Assembly (NCBI GenBank): GCA_019009955.1
Contig: CM032231.1
Coordinates: 111,630,001 to 111,694,000, forward strand
DNA from: Riptortus pedestris
Lineage: Eukaryota; Arthropoda; Insecta; Hemiptera; Alydidae
Direction of reading: 5' to 3'
DNA length: 64,000 nucleotides
The translations under genes and the position numbers were made by a program. The notes under the pieces were generated by a model. That model ran no database searches and was not told the DNA's origin. It worked only from the letters and a program-made list of their open reading frames with translations. Shown piece after piece: positions 55,084 through 64,000 of this stretch (its first letter is position 1; each line of letters begins with the position of its first letter).

Positions 55084-55115
55084 TCCTCATTGGGTTACTA
55101 TGAGGAGAAAAAAAA

Positions 55116-55661
55116 GTCCGTCACGCAGGGGCTGCGTAAACTAAGCAGATTTCCCACGTGAAGTTTTACAATAGAGAAATCTGCTTAATAACAACTGTAG
55201 TAGTAAGAAACCTCTAAACCTAAAACATTATTTAGGGCGTAATAACCCAGAAGTTTCTAGCCCCAAAAAACAGTTAACCTAACCTCTAAACCTATTCACG
55301 AGGGACGAATAGTTATGGTAATGGCCACCAGAGCTCTCGGTGGAAAGTCCGAACATGCAGATTACAAATGCAAATATCTCGGTTAATATTCAAGATAGAG
55401 AATAAATGCATATAACAATATTTATAGTAAATTTAATTTCCAATAAGATTGGTTCTATACAATTTTTCGATCCGATGCATAATAACGGAGATATTTCGAA
55501 TTTTTGAAAATCCCCCCTCTAAACCCCCCTCCCACTGGTCCGATTTCAGCCGTTAACGAACTTGATCTTCCTTTTTACATAAAACGATTAAATACCGAGT
55601 TTGGTGACGATTAAACAAAAATTGCGACCGCTAGAGTGTTAACAGACAAATATATATATAG

Positions 55662-55720
<59 letters not shown>

Positions 55721-55863
55721 TATAGATATATATATATAGTTTTGAACGGACCTCATTTTCGTCATCTCCTGGGTAGGATCGATGGACATTTGAAGAAATT
55801 TTTCGAAAATTCCGTCATGAGTACGACCTCAATAGCTGATTTCCCTTAAGGGAAATCTGCTAA
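55116..55863 (-). mobile_element. Helentron-like element, type D, full length
   Basis: Perfect 3' terminus GTCCGTCACGCAGGGGCTGC, AAACTAAGCAGATTTCCCAC; type-D block (AACAACTGTAGTAGTAAGAA, AACCTCTAAACCTATTCACG, GCCACCAGAGCTCTC); body; GCGACCGCTAGAGTGTTAAC; expanded (TA)n with GGTCTA and GATATAGATA interruptions (55650-55738); 5' palindrome GATTTCCCTTAAGGGAAATC, TGCTAA. Confidence 0.93.
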
Positions 55864-55894
55864 TAAATAACTCCACTTATATTCAAAAAAATTA

Positions 55895-56160
55895 AAAATT
55901 GTTATACGTACATAATGCAACCTTTCATAGATTACTTATGTTTCAATCCGACTCATAATTACGAAAATAACTCGAATCCCTCTCTTCCTGGTGTGATTTC
56001 AGCCATTATCAAATATGATCTTAGATTTTGAATAAAAGGTTAAATATATGTACAATTTTAAACGGAGCTCATTTTCATCACCTCCGTAGCAGCGATTGTT
56101 GGACACTAGAAGAATATTTTGGAAACTTATGTTCCCCTCAGCTGGAGAATCCTGCTAAAA
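55895..56160 (-). mobile_element. Helentron-like element, very old 5' half
   Basis: Diverged body (TTTCAATCCGACTCATAATT, TGATTTCAGCCATTATCAAA, ACGGAGCTCATTTTCATCAC) ending CAGCTGGAGAATCCTGCTAA AA. Microsatellite collapsed. Confidence 0.55.
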
Positions 56161-56699
56161 CTGTGAGTGAGAATAATATATACTGAATAGTAATTTGAAT
56201 GTCCAATCCCTTGAGAATAAGATTACTGGCTACTGAATAAGATAACTGGTTGTTGTAAGCATTGGTTACCCTAATCCATTGAATTAAATAGGTAGCCAGG
56301 TAGAAGCTAGTATGATGTAGACGGGGAAAGCGAAGCACGAACTCGAGGATATCGTGTCTTCATTACTACACCCTCCAGCTGTTCTATCTCCTTACAGTCG
56401 TTTCTACACAGCATTCGCCACGTTTCCATAGATCATCCAGCTAACTAAGAGAATAAGACTTTATTTTTTTTTTAAATATGGAAAAAATCAGTAGTGTTCT
56501 GAATGGCTGGTAGACATCTGGAACTTGATCATTAATAGAACTAACCACCTCTCTAATGTGCTTGTGTCCAACGCGTTCCCTTAATTTTCTAATTAAGGAT
56601 CTTAAAATACAGCAAGTCCTCTTACATGCTATCAAACCATCTTGGCTTGGCCTGCTTCAAGATATATATTTCGGAAGCTTATAATATTTCATCCTATCT
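56161..56699. other. Unique spacer, no gene seen
   Basis: Mixed-composition unique sequence with 64-66-codon minus frames of no recognised product. Confidence 0.35.
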
Positions 56700-57990
56700 A
56701 AGAGTCCCATAACTGCAGCCTTCAGTTTTCCATCCTTTCCCAGTGTTCAATAACTGCAGCATATAGTTTTCCATCCTTTCCCAGTGTTCAATAACTGCAG
56801 CATATAGTTTTCCATCCTTTCCAAGTGTTCAATAACTGCAGCTTATAGTTTTCTATTCTTTCCAAGTGTCCAATAACTGCAGCCAATATGTTACATCATT
56901 TCCAAGCCTGCAATAAATGCAGCCTACAGTTTTCCAACTTTTTCAAGTATACAATAGCTGCATCCTACAGTCTTCCATCCATTTCCATTGTCCAATAACT
57001 GCAGCTTATAGTTTTCTATTCTTTCCAAGTGTCCAATAACTGCAACCAATATGTTACATCATTTCCAAGCCTGCAATAAATGCAGCCTACAGTTTTCCAA
57101 CTTTTCCAATTTCATACACAATAGCCGCATCCTACAGTCTTCCATCCATTTCCATTGTCCAATACCTGTAGCCTACAGTTTTCCATCCTTTCCTAGTGTC
57201 CGTTGCCTTCAGCTTACAGTTTTCTATCTTTCCCAAGTATACAATAGCTGCATCCTACAGTCTTCCATCCATATCCATTGTCCAATAGCTGCAGCCTACA
57301 GTTTTTCATCCTTTCCAAGTGTCCAATACCTTCAGCTTACAGTGTTCCATCTTTTCCAAGTATACAATAGCTGCATCCTACAGTCTTCCATCCATTTCCA
57401 TTGTCCAATAGCTGTAGCCTACTGTTTTCCATCCTTTCCATGAGTCCCATAACTGCAGCCTACAGTCTTCCATCCATTTCCATTGTCCAATAGCTGTAGC
57501 CTACAGTTTTCCATCCTTTCCATGAGTCCCATAACTGCAGCCTACAGTCTTCCATCCATTTCCATTTTCCAATAGCTGTAGCCTACAGTTTTCCATCTTT
57601 TCCAAGTATACAATAGTTGCATCCTACAGTCTTCCATCCATTTCCATTGTCCAATAGCTGTAGCCAACAGTTTTCCATCCTTTCCATGAGTCCCATAACT
57701 GCAGCCTACAGTCTTCCATCCTTTCCATTTTCCAATAGCTGTAGCCTACAGTCTTCCATCCATTTCCATTGTCCAATAGCTGTAGCCAACAGTTTTCCAT
57801 CCTTTCCATGAGTCCCATAACTGCAGCCTACAGTCTTCCGTCCTTTCCAAGCCTCCAATAACTGCAACCTACAGTTTTCCATTGTTTCCAAGCCTCCAAT
57901 AACTGCAGCCGAGTGTTCGACTCTTTCCAAGCCTGCAATAAATGCTGCCCACAGTCTTCCGCCCTTTTCATGTGCCCAATAACTGCAGGA
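56700..57990 (+). repeat. 41-bp minisatellite, about 31 units
   Basis: Unit AATAACTGCAGCATATAGTT, TTCCATCCTTTCCCAGTGTT, C (41 bp) with variants CTGTAGCCTACAG, TCTTCCATCCATTTCCATTG and CATGAGTCCCAT. The middle (about 57400-57830) is organised as alternating unit types, a higher-order pattern. Repeated TCCA / CTGCAG-rich frames of up to 130 codons occur because 3 x 41 is divisible by three; not coding. Confidence 0.95.
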
Positions 57991-58410
57991 GATTTCCTTT
58001 AAATCAACCTCATGACACAATTTACGGAAACCTTTCGATGTATACCATGAAACGTCTCATTCCAAGCTAAAATATCCAATATTGTTTACAACAGATCTTT
58101 AATAGGTGAGATGCGTGCAAATACGTTGTGTGGTGACGTCATCTATTACGATTTTATTGACCGTCCAATTTTCCTCATCGGGCTTTTATTTGGAAGGATA
58201 GTATACATGGTGAAATGAGATCAGTTGTGTGCCTTGTCAGCACTTGGGAAATCTGCTTAGCTTGCAGAGCCCCTGCGGCCTTTTTACTGTCACTCATGTT
58301 TTATTAACAATAAGCTGTTATATCATGAATCACTTTATATGAAACTTAAATAACAAAATGTTGTTTTTATTGAACATTACTCCATGAGATATGTGCAAAT
58401 ATTTTGTTTG
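57988..58410 (+). mobile_element. Helentron-like remnants, type C
   Basis: Decayed 5' end (AGGAGATTTCCTTTAAATCA, ACCTCATGACACAATTTACG), subterminal AAAATATCCAATATTGTTTA, a 3' end CACTTGGGAAATCTGCTTAG, CTTGCAGAGCCCCTGCGGCC at 58232-58277, then another type-C internal piece (ACTGTCACTCATGTTTTATT, AACAATAAGCTGTTATATCA) to about 58410. Confidence 0.65.
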
Positions 58411-59794
58411 AAATAACTACTCACTCCAAATTTTAGCCGTTTCATATATTTAGTTAACTTGAACGTTATTATATGGAATTATTAAATTGATAGACTCTAT
58501 AAAATTTATTCATGGAATTTGAGTTAATTTTTGAAAGAATGTATTATAATAGTATAAATGCTAACAATATGTAAATAAATTATTTGGCATAATATTACTA
58601 AATGTCTTATAGATAACAAAAATATTTGACGTATTATTTTAACATATATTTCTTTCATTTCGCCTTCCTTCTCGCCGAGTTTTGATAGAGAGGCGCACCT
58701 GTGTGTACTCAAGTTCTAGCAATAGGATAAATGACCGTCAGACACCCAATTACGTGGCTGTACGCGCAGCCTATGGGATATGGGCTAATGCATCGCCTAG
58801 TGTCAATTACAGTAATGGGGCAGAGAAAAGCTGCACAACTAATAGTCTTCCAGCGAGTCATCGCTCATTCTAACGAGCTCTGCCATTCACGCTGCCCATC
58901 GTATCAAAAATCCTATTTACCATTTCCTCGATGGCCTTCGCCGGCTTATAATTGCTACCCGATACCTGTCACAATATTGGCTCCCTGGAATCAACGCGAG
59001 GAATTCGGGTTCAACATGTGTCCATGTCGCTCAACACAAAAATCACCTGCGAGCCTCTAAATATTCCTGACATAATTATTTCGCCTCCCTTGAGTTAGGG
59101 GCTTGTACTACACACTTCAGGGTGTTATCTGCTATACATAATAATATTTTGACAGAAATCTGACCCTAGTCATGTCTTCTCTTCTGGCAGTTTTAGTACA
59201 TCACTCATCTAGAGTACACAAAAATCTATTTCATCCCGATGTTTGCTAGGAAAAACTATTTGTTCCAAATTTTATTACAATTCTTTGATGAATATAATAT
59301 ATCATCTACATATAAATAATTGCATATAATTTTGCAACTTCTGTTGGCCTACGTATATAAAGAGAATAGTCAATACTAATTTACTTAGTAGAAGGGTTCG
59401 ACGTTTCTTAGGCTTCTTGTATTAAATTATCGTATTATAATATTGACAATGATTCATAGCGTATGGCCAATAAAAAATAATTCCATTGATTACTTAGTTC
59501 ATAAACACGTATATGACATGGATCTTTCTTCAATAACTATGTGTATCCATTTGCTCTTATAGATGGCGATGAAAATGCTACAGAAGCGTAGTTAATTAAG
59601 TAAAACTTTCGGCTGATTTGGATTTACTTTTCAACTCTATGTTCTATTTTTTTTTAAAGTTAATTCAGTCTCTACAGAAATGATCCATCTTTCGAGATGT
59701 ATAAAGAACTGGAGTCACATTTAACAACCAGCTTGGCTAGGAGAAGCGTTAGTAAATGAAGAAAGCTTAAAATTTAAAAGAAAAATATCTACGC
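58411..59794. other. Unique sequence; island at 58680-59110
   Basis: 58680-59110 has balanced composition and no repeat similarity (AGAGAGGCGCACCTGTGTG, ACGTGGCTGTACGCGCAGCC, GGGCTAATGCATCGCC, TGTCAATTACAGTAATGGGG). The 109-codon frame at 58731-59060 and an overlapping 63-codon frame have no recognisable domain. Homeodomain-type ATTA cores cluster here. The flanks are AT-rich. Confidence 0.35.
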
Positions 59795-60188
59795 TTTAGC
59801 ATTTCCCTTATTCAGATCGTACACATGACGCGATTTTCGATAACTTCCTCTAATGTCCATCGATCCTACTCAAGAGAAGACGAAAATGAATTGTATAGAA
59901 CCAATCTTATTGCAAATGCAATGCTCTTTAAATGTTTTAATGTACGTTTTTTCATTATGTTCATTGGTGACCGAGATATTTGATGTTTTTTAGTTTTCGA
60001 CTATCAGTAAACCCCCTTTTCTAATAATGCCATATTAACAATAAGCTGTTATATTATGAATCACATACTTTGAAGCCTAAATACCAAATATTATTCTCAT
60101 TGAACTTTTAGTTTTGAGGTTAATGCAAATGCGTGGCGCACGTTGGAAATATGCTTAGTTAATGCAGCCCATGCGTAACGGACTCTTC
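59795..60188 (+). mobile_element. Helentron-like element, type C, internally deleted
   Basis: CAGATCGTACACATGACGCG, TAATGTCCATCGATCCTACT, AGAAGACGAAAATGA joined directly to ATTGTATAGAACCAATCTTA (microsatellite and central body gone), type-C block (AACCCCCTTTTCTAATAATG, AACAATAAGCTGTTATATTA), 3' end GGAAATATGCTTAGTTAATG, CAGCCCATGCGTAACGGAC. Confidence 0.8.
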
Positions 60189-60404
60189 TTAAGCCTACGG
60201 TAGATTTATTTACTTATAAATTCTAGAATAAATTGATATTTTACAGATAAAAAAGATGTTCAAGTTAAAGGAAAACAATATTTTTTCAATCATATATATT
60301 TTTAAATAAAAATCTTTAGGGAGGATTCCTCCCTAAGATTTATATTGAATGAATGTCTAAATCTTGTTTCAATTAAATTATATAAGTGTGGTCAATAAAG
60401 ACTT

Positions 60405-61165
60405 TTTGGGGGCTCGGGTTGGCCGTGCGCGCTAGGACGTCGGTCCTAATCTCCCATGGGAGACCTAGAGTGGCGCGTTCGAATCCCGCCCTGGGAAGTG
60501 GAAATTTATTTTCACCATACTACGATGTAATCACCTGTTTTACACACCTAATTTGCGGTCCGAAAGCTACACTTCGCCGCCCTAGGGCCGAAAATGAATA
60601 TGCAAAATCAGCTGTTTATTATTTTAATTCATTCATTTCATTATATACATTATATTAGTTTGTTTTGCTCGTATTATTGTTTAGTTATTTAGTAATTATG
60701 GCTAATAATATATCAGAATCTATAAATAGAAGAGATATGTTCATCTCTCTTTACTAACTTACATAATAACATAACGTAAAACAATCCATACATTAAACAT
60801 TCATCATGTCCCCATAACCACAAGATAACCTTCTATCAAAGAGGTACACTTAACCAAAAGAAAATTTTGTTTTTGATTAATGTTATATCGTATTAATATT
60901 TATTGTAGTATGGTGAAAAATAGCGTTCGTGCCTCGGCCAAAGTGCTCTTGCCGGCCCTCGATCTTTTCATGCCCTCGACTACGTCTCGGTCAAAAAATA
61001 TCTCGGGCCGGCAAACGCCCACTTTCGGCCCTTGGTACGAAATATACTATTAATGACGGTCTCATTAAATAAAGTTCTTAAGCCCACCCTGGCTATAAAA
61101 GGATGGTAACCTGTAGATAACCCGTCCCGATTAGCCTAGTTGCATAAAGATGACGTAAAATACAA
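60405..61165 (+). mobile_element. SINE copy split by an inserted element
   Basis: Head at 60405-60508: GGTTGGCCGTGCGCGCTAGG, CGTCGGTCCTAATCTCCC, GGGAGACCTAGAGTGGCGCG and a clear B box GTTCGAATCCCGCC. Tail at 61045-61165: AATGACGGTCTCATTAAATA, CCACCCTGGCTATAAAAGG, AACCTGTAGATAACCCGTCC, GTTGCATAAAGATGACG. The two halves fit together across the insertion at 60509-61044. Confidence 0.85.
60509..61044. mobile_element. Inverted-repeat (foldback/MITE) insertion in SINE
   Basis: TTTTCACCATACTAC (60509-60523) recurs inverted at 60907-60921. To its right, 60922-61044 is a distinct GC-rich module (GCCTCGGCCAAAGTGCTC, GCCGGCCCTCG, TCTCGGTC, CTCGGGCCGGC, CGGCCCTTGG) with internal self-complementarity; a related GCCGCCCTAGGGCCGAAA lies near the left end. 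No transposase. Target duplication is unclear (possibly TATT). Class unknown. Confidence 0.6.
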
Positions 61166-62064
61166 AAAAAAATACTTTTTGCTGTCCACTATCATCCAGC
61201 TATCTTAAATCTGTAAATAGTTTGTTTTGGCTGGTGTTAATTTTTGTTGAGCTTTCTACCTAATAGAGGGTATTATTAATCAAACTACTTTGCCCTAAAA
61301 AATATTAAAATAACCTTTTTATACTCTGTAACCATATTAAACTTTTCCGAAACAATTATTTCAGATTTCTGAGAAAATGGGGAAAAGGAGAACCTACCAG
61401 GTGGCGTTTAAAAAATTCGATTTCTCCCAATGATTAAGTCCTTTTTTCTCTAGTGAGGGTTCATTTATCCAATTAGAAAAGTCCAATAATTGGGCATTCA
61501 CGACTGATCCAATCAACGGGCGTGCCACCCTAGACGACGAAAGGTCAGAGGAGAAGCTCCCCCTAACAACTGGGACGATTAAGAAAAATCCCTTCCAGGT
61601 GGAGGTTATCAACTGGAAGCAGATCTCTGCTCTCATTAAGTGGATGAAAGGCCCTCAGGCTTATCGGGACCGAGGATCAGTCGAGTACGACTGGGAGGAC
61701 TCTGGGAGTCCTAGGAGTCGGTTGTTTAGGATTCGTTCATTGGACTACCGGTAGGAAATATTGAGGCAATTAGTCGATGCTACCAGCTGAATAGGGAGCT
61801 GATCCCTTATAGAGAAGGAGCATGGCTGTCCTTTTTAGAATTGGGTGACATAAGGGCTCTGATGACCATCTCTTAACGAGACTGATGGCTCGGCTTCACA
61901 TTTGTAAGTCCGCTCCACTTGCATTGCAGACACAGGTGTACCATGAATGAACAGAGATTTGTTTTGATTGCATGCTCATCTATAGTGATGGTCCTGATTT
62001 TCAAATGCATTCACGAATTTATTCACTACCTTTCCAGCCACTTCAGTCAATGAAGGACTTTTAT
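61166..62064. other. Unique sequence; island at 61400-61800
   Basis: Balanced, non-repetitive: GACTGATCCAATCAACGGGC, GTGCCACCCTAGACGACG, CAACTGGGACGATTAAG, CATTAAGTGGATGAAAGGCC (containing the NK2-type site TTAAGTGG at 61635), GGGAGTCCTAGGAGTCGG. An 80-codon minus frame (61394-61636) is unrecognised. Possible conserved non-coding element. Confidence 0.35.
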
Positions 62065-63306
62065 CAGATTTCCCTTAAGGGATATTTAATAGTTTGTGTT
62101 TTTTTTACTTTACCCACACCAGTTATTTTTTGAAGTAACAGAGATCATATGAGAATTAAATAGACTCTAGTTGTTGAGTTAAAGTAATTCATTCAAACTG
62201 TTGCTAAGCTATATAAATTTTATGCATGAAAGAGGTTACCTGCCTATTACATGGTTAGTTTTTAAAAACGTGATTGTTTTTTTTTGTAATAATGTATCTC
62301 ATACAACTTAGTCGTGTTTTTAAATCAGAAGAAATAGCATATAGGGCATTGCAGAGGTATGAATTATTGTATAAATCAAGGAAATGTAGAAAAGGGCAGT
62401 TCAAGAGATTTAGATGCAGTCTATGGATTATTTTAATATCTTTGAAAACATATTGGCCCAATAAAGAAGATAATGAAGATTCAACGAAATGTATATTAAA
62501 GTATAATTTTTGTTTACATTTGAAACTTGTTAAATACATTATTTCAAACATATGTTCATTACTTTTATCAATATAACAATAACGTAAATCACTGTTTTAG
62601 AATAAGTAACTGGTGTGGGTAATGTAAAAGAGACCCAATAGTTATATATAAAAAGAAAGATCAAGTTCTTTGACGGCTGAAATCGGACCAGTGGGAGGGG
62701 GCTTCAAAAGGGGAGGAATTTCGGAAATTCGAAATATCTCCGTTATTATACGCCACATTTAAGAACTGCATAAACCACTCACATTGCAAATTAAATTTAC
62801 TATAAACATTGTTATTTACATTTATTCTCTATCTTGAATATTAATCGAAATATTTGCATTTTTGTAGTTTTCATCTTTCGGCAAACACCCACTTCTACTC
62901 GAGCCAAATAAGCAATACTCTGTTATATAATAACCCGAAGCTTAAATACCAAATATTGTTTTCAAGCGACCTTTATTATACGAGATACATGGAAATGTGT
63001 TCTATTGATTCCAAGATTGAGTGATTGAGACAAATATTATTCTGATTCATTATCAATAAATAGTTTCATTAAAATTAATATGTTTATATTCAAATATATT
63101 TCAGAAGTTGCTTTTCTTTCCGGTTTAGATCTTTTCAGCTCTGAGAGGTTGGCAGACCTATTTATTTCCTTTGGTAGGCTATTAATTTTGTCTGAAAAGT
63201 TTCTCATTACAGTTTGCATTTATTCCACTTAATATTGACGGTGGTGTTAAGTGTTCCTAGTTTATAGATTTATTTTTTGTAAAACTTCATGTGGGATATC
63301 TGCTTA
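62065..63306 (+). mobile_element. Helentron-like element, type B, with MITE insertion
   Basis: 5' terminus TCAGATTTCCCTTAAGGGAT at 62065; interrupted at 62095-62636; resumes ATATATAAAAAGAAAGATCA, GGACCAGTGGGAGGGGG, type-B block (AACACCCACTTCTACTCGAG, CTCTGAGAGGTTGGCAGAC), ending CATGTGGGATATCTGCTTA at 63306, where it is cut by another copy. Terminal hairpin missing. Confidence 0.8.
62095..62636. mobile_element. Inverted-repeat DNA element (MITE-like), 542 bp
   Basis: TTTACCCACACCAGTTAT near the left end pairs with GTAACTGGTGTGGGTAATG near the right end; the inverted repeats extend loosely outward through T-rich sequence. AATAGTT flanks it on both sides (62088-62094, 62637-62643), a candidate 7-bp duplication. 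It holds overlapping frames on both strands (100 codons plus at 62274-62576; 98 codons minus) with no recognisable domain. Superfamily undetermined. Confidence 0.6.
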
Positions 63307-63309
63307 TTT

Positions 63310-63681
63310 CGGGATAATTCGGGGGGGGGGGTAATTTCGAAAATTCTTAATATCTCAGTTATTATGCGTTGGATAGAAAAACTGTATAGAACCAATCTTA
63401 TTGCAAATGTAATATTCTATAAATGTCGTTATGTACATTTGTTCACTATCTTGATTATTAACTGAGATATTTGCATTTTTTAGTTTTTGGTATTTTGTAA
63501 ACCCCCCACTCCTACTCATCTCATATTAAAAATGTGTTATTATGTTATGAAGCACTTTATTTGAAGCCTAAATACCAAATATTGTTCTCATTGCTCTTTA
63601 ACGTTTTGAGATAAATGAAAATACGTAACCCTCGTGGGAAATCTGCTTAGTTAACGGAGCCGCTGCGCGCCAGACTTTTTC
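63310..63681 (+). mobile_element. Helentron-like element, type C, 5' truncated
   Basis: Begins at the G-run GGGGGGGGGGTAATTTCG, then TATCTCAGTTATTATGCG, AAACCCCCCACTCCTACTCA, the type-C block and terminus CTCGTGGGAAATCTGCTTAG, TTAACGGAGCCGCTGCGCGC, CAGAC. Fused directly to the preceding copy. Confidence 0.82.
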
Positions 63682-64000
63682 TGTTCTCGACGAATTTTAT
63701 AGCTAACTATAGGCCATAAATAAATTCATTTTTATAAGCATTAGTACTTAAAGTAGCTAAAGCCTGACTCCTAGACTAATCTATCACGCTCTACTGATTC
63801 CTAGAAGACAGTTCGGACAAAGACTCTGAAGGGATAACAAGCGGAGCCGTTAAGTGGTGTGTTTGGACTCGTCCCCTAGTAGAGCACTAATCCCTGTCTC
63901 ATCCCGTACTCATCCCTCCCCCCTACTAATCCCTTACCCCTTTCAGCTTTAGCCACCCTCCGCCAGATCCTATTAGGGCGTCAATGCACAGCCCGTATGT
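63682..64000. promoter_or_regulatory. Unique island with homeodomain-site cluster, possible enhancer
   Basis: Non-repetitive, with two CTAATCCC sites (TAATCC at 63888 and 63927), GGGATAA (63831, reverse TTATCCC), TAATCT (63777), ATCCCT variants, an NK2-type TTAAGTGG (63850) and CATAAATAAA-type sites near 63717. TAATCC is the core bound by K50 homeodomains (Otx, Pitx, Goosecoid, Bicoid type). Clustering suggests an enhancer, but there are no functional data and the region runs off the window. Confidence 0.35.

Noticed and set aside
57051..57443. 130-codon repetitive frame
   Set aside because: Created by the 41-bp minisatellite (three units keep frame); equivalent frames appear on the opposite strand.
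60411..60500. Possible tRNA gene (B box GTTCGAATCCC)
   Set aside because: No acceptor or anticodon cloverleaf forms, and the sequence continues into the dispersed SINE body.

Overview
This is a repeat-dominated, AT-rich stretch of eukaryotic nuclear DNA, most likely from an arthropod and probably an insect. The guess rests on LINE, PIF-Harbinger and tRNA-SINE remnants of the kind common in insects; the species cannot be named. I find no intact host protein-coding gene, no rRNA and no functional tRNA. Almost every open reading frame over 60 codons is a by-product of simple repeats or of repeated non-coding transposon sequence. The only recognisable coding sequence is broken transposon protein: three LINE C-termini (19262-19648, 36925-37440, 54520-54690), a PIF-Harbinger transposase piece (24722-25045) and a frameshifted cut-and-paste transposase (53040-53708).

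The dominant component is one high-copy, non-autonomous rolling-circle family, about 37 copies and fragments on both strands. I read it as a Helentron-associated (HINE, DINE-1-like) element. The 5' end begins (TTTT)AGCAGATTTCCC and usually continues into a palindrome (TTTCCCTTAAGGGAAA). A (TA)n microsatellite always sits at the same internal point, next to the small inverted repeat ACCGCT-CT-AGCGGT. The 3' end carries GGGAAATCTGC, an inverted copy of the 5' motif, then a terminal hairpin ACGCAG-CCC-CTGCGT and GACGGACTTTT. In this annotation '+' means 5' motif on the left and hairpin on the right. Copies fall into four classes by the block before the 3' motif: A (short, about 580 bp), B (long, about 930 bp), C and D. 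A separate canonical Helitron (TC...CTAG, A|T target) lies at 630-1188.

Other mobile DNA: about a dozen pieces of a tRNA-derived SINE with a B-box-like GTTCGATTCCC; a 600-bp hAT MITE with an 8-bp target duplication (6369-6968); a 1.1-kb DNA transposon with long inverted repeats and a 4-bp duplication inserted in a Helentron copy (52867-53962); two further inverted-repeat elements (60509-60921, 62095-62636); and possible Penelope-like tails. Tandem arrays: a 103-bp minisatellite (about 9920-13240) interrupted by a 603-bp copy of its own flank, a 68-bp array (35570-36345), a 41-bp array (56700-57990), a C-rich tract of about 515 bp (13771-14285) and several microsatellites.

Between the repeats lie islands of more GC-balanced, apparently unique sequence (about 5990-6360, 17750-18060, 20430-20920, 23340-24060, 32500-32780, 34480-35400, 38080-38220, 39890-40370, 44480-44830, 47560-47880, 51260-52170, 58680-59110, 61400-61800, 63690-64000). 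Several carry clean transcription-factor-like motifs: an RFX X-box at 6138, a CTCF-like site at 38187, and TAATCC / TTAAGTGG homeodomain sites at 63830-63935. With no exons present, the window looks like a gene desert or large intron, possibly the regulatory landscape of a developmental gene; that last step is inference.
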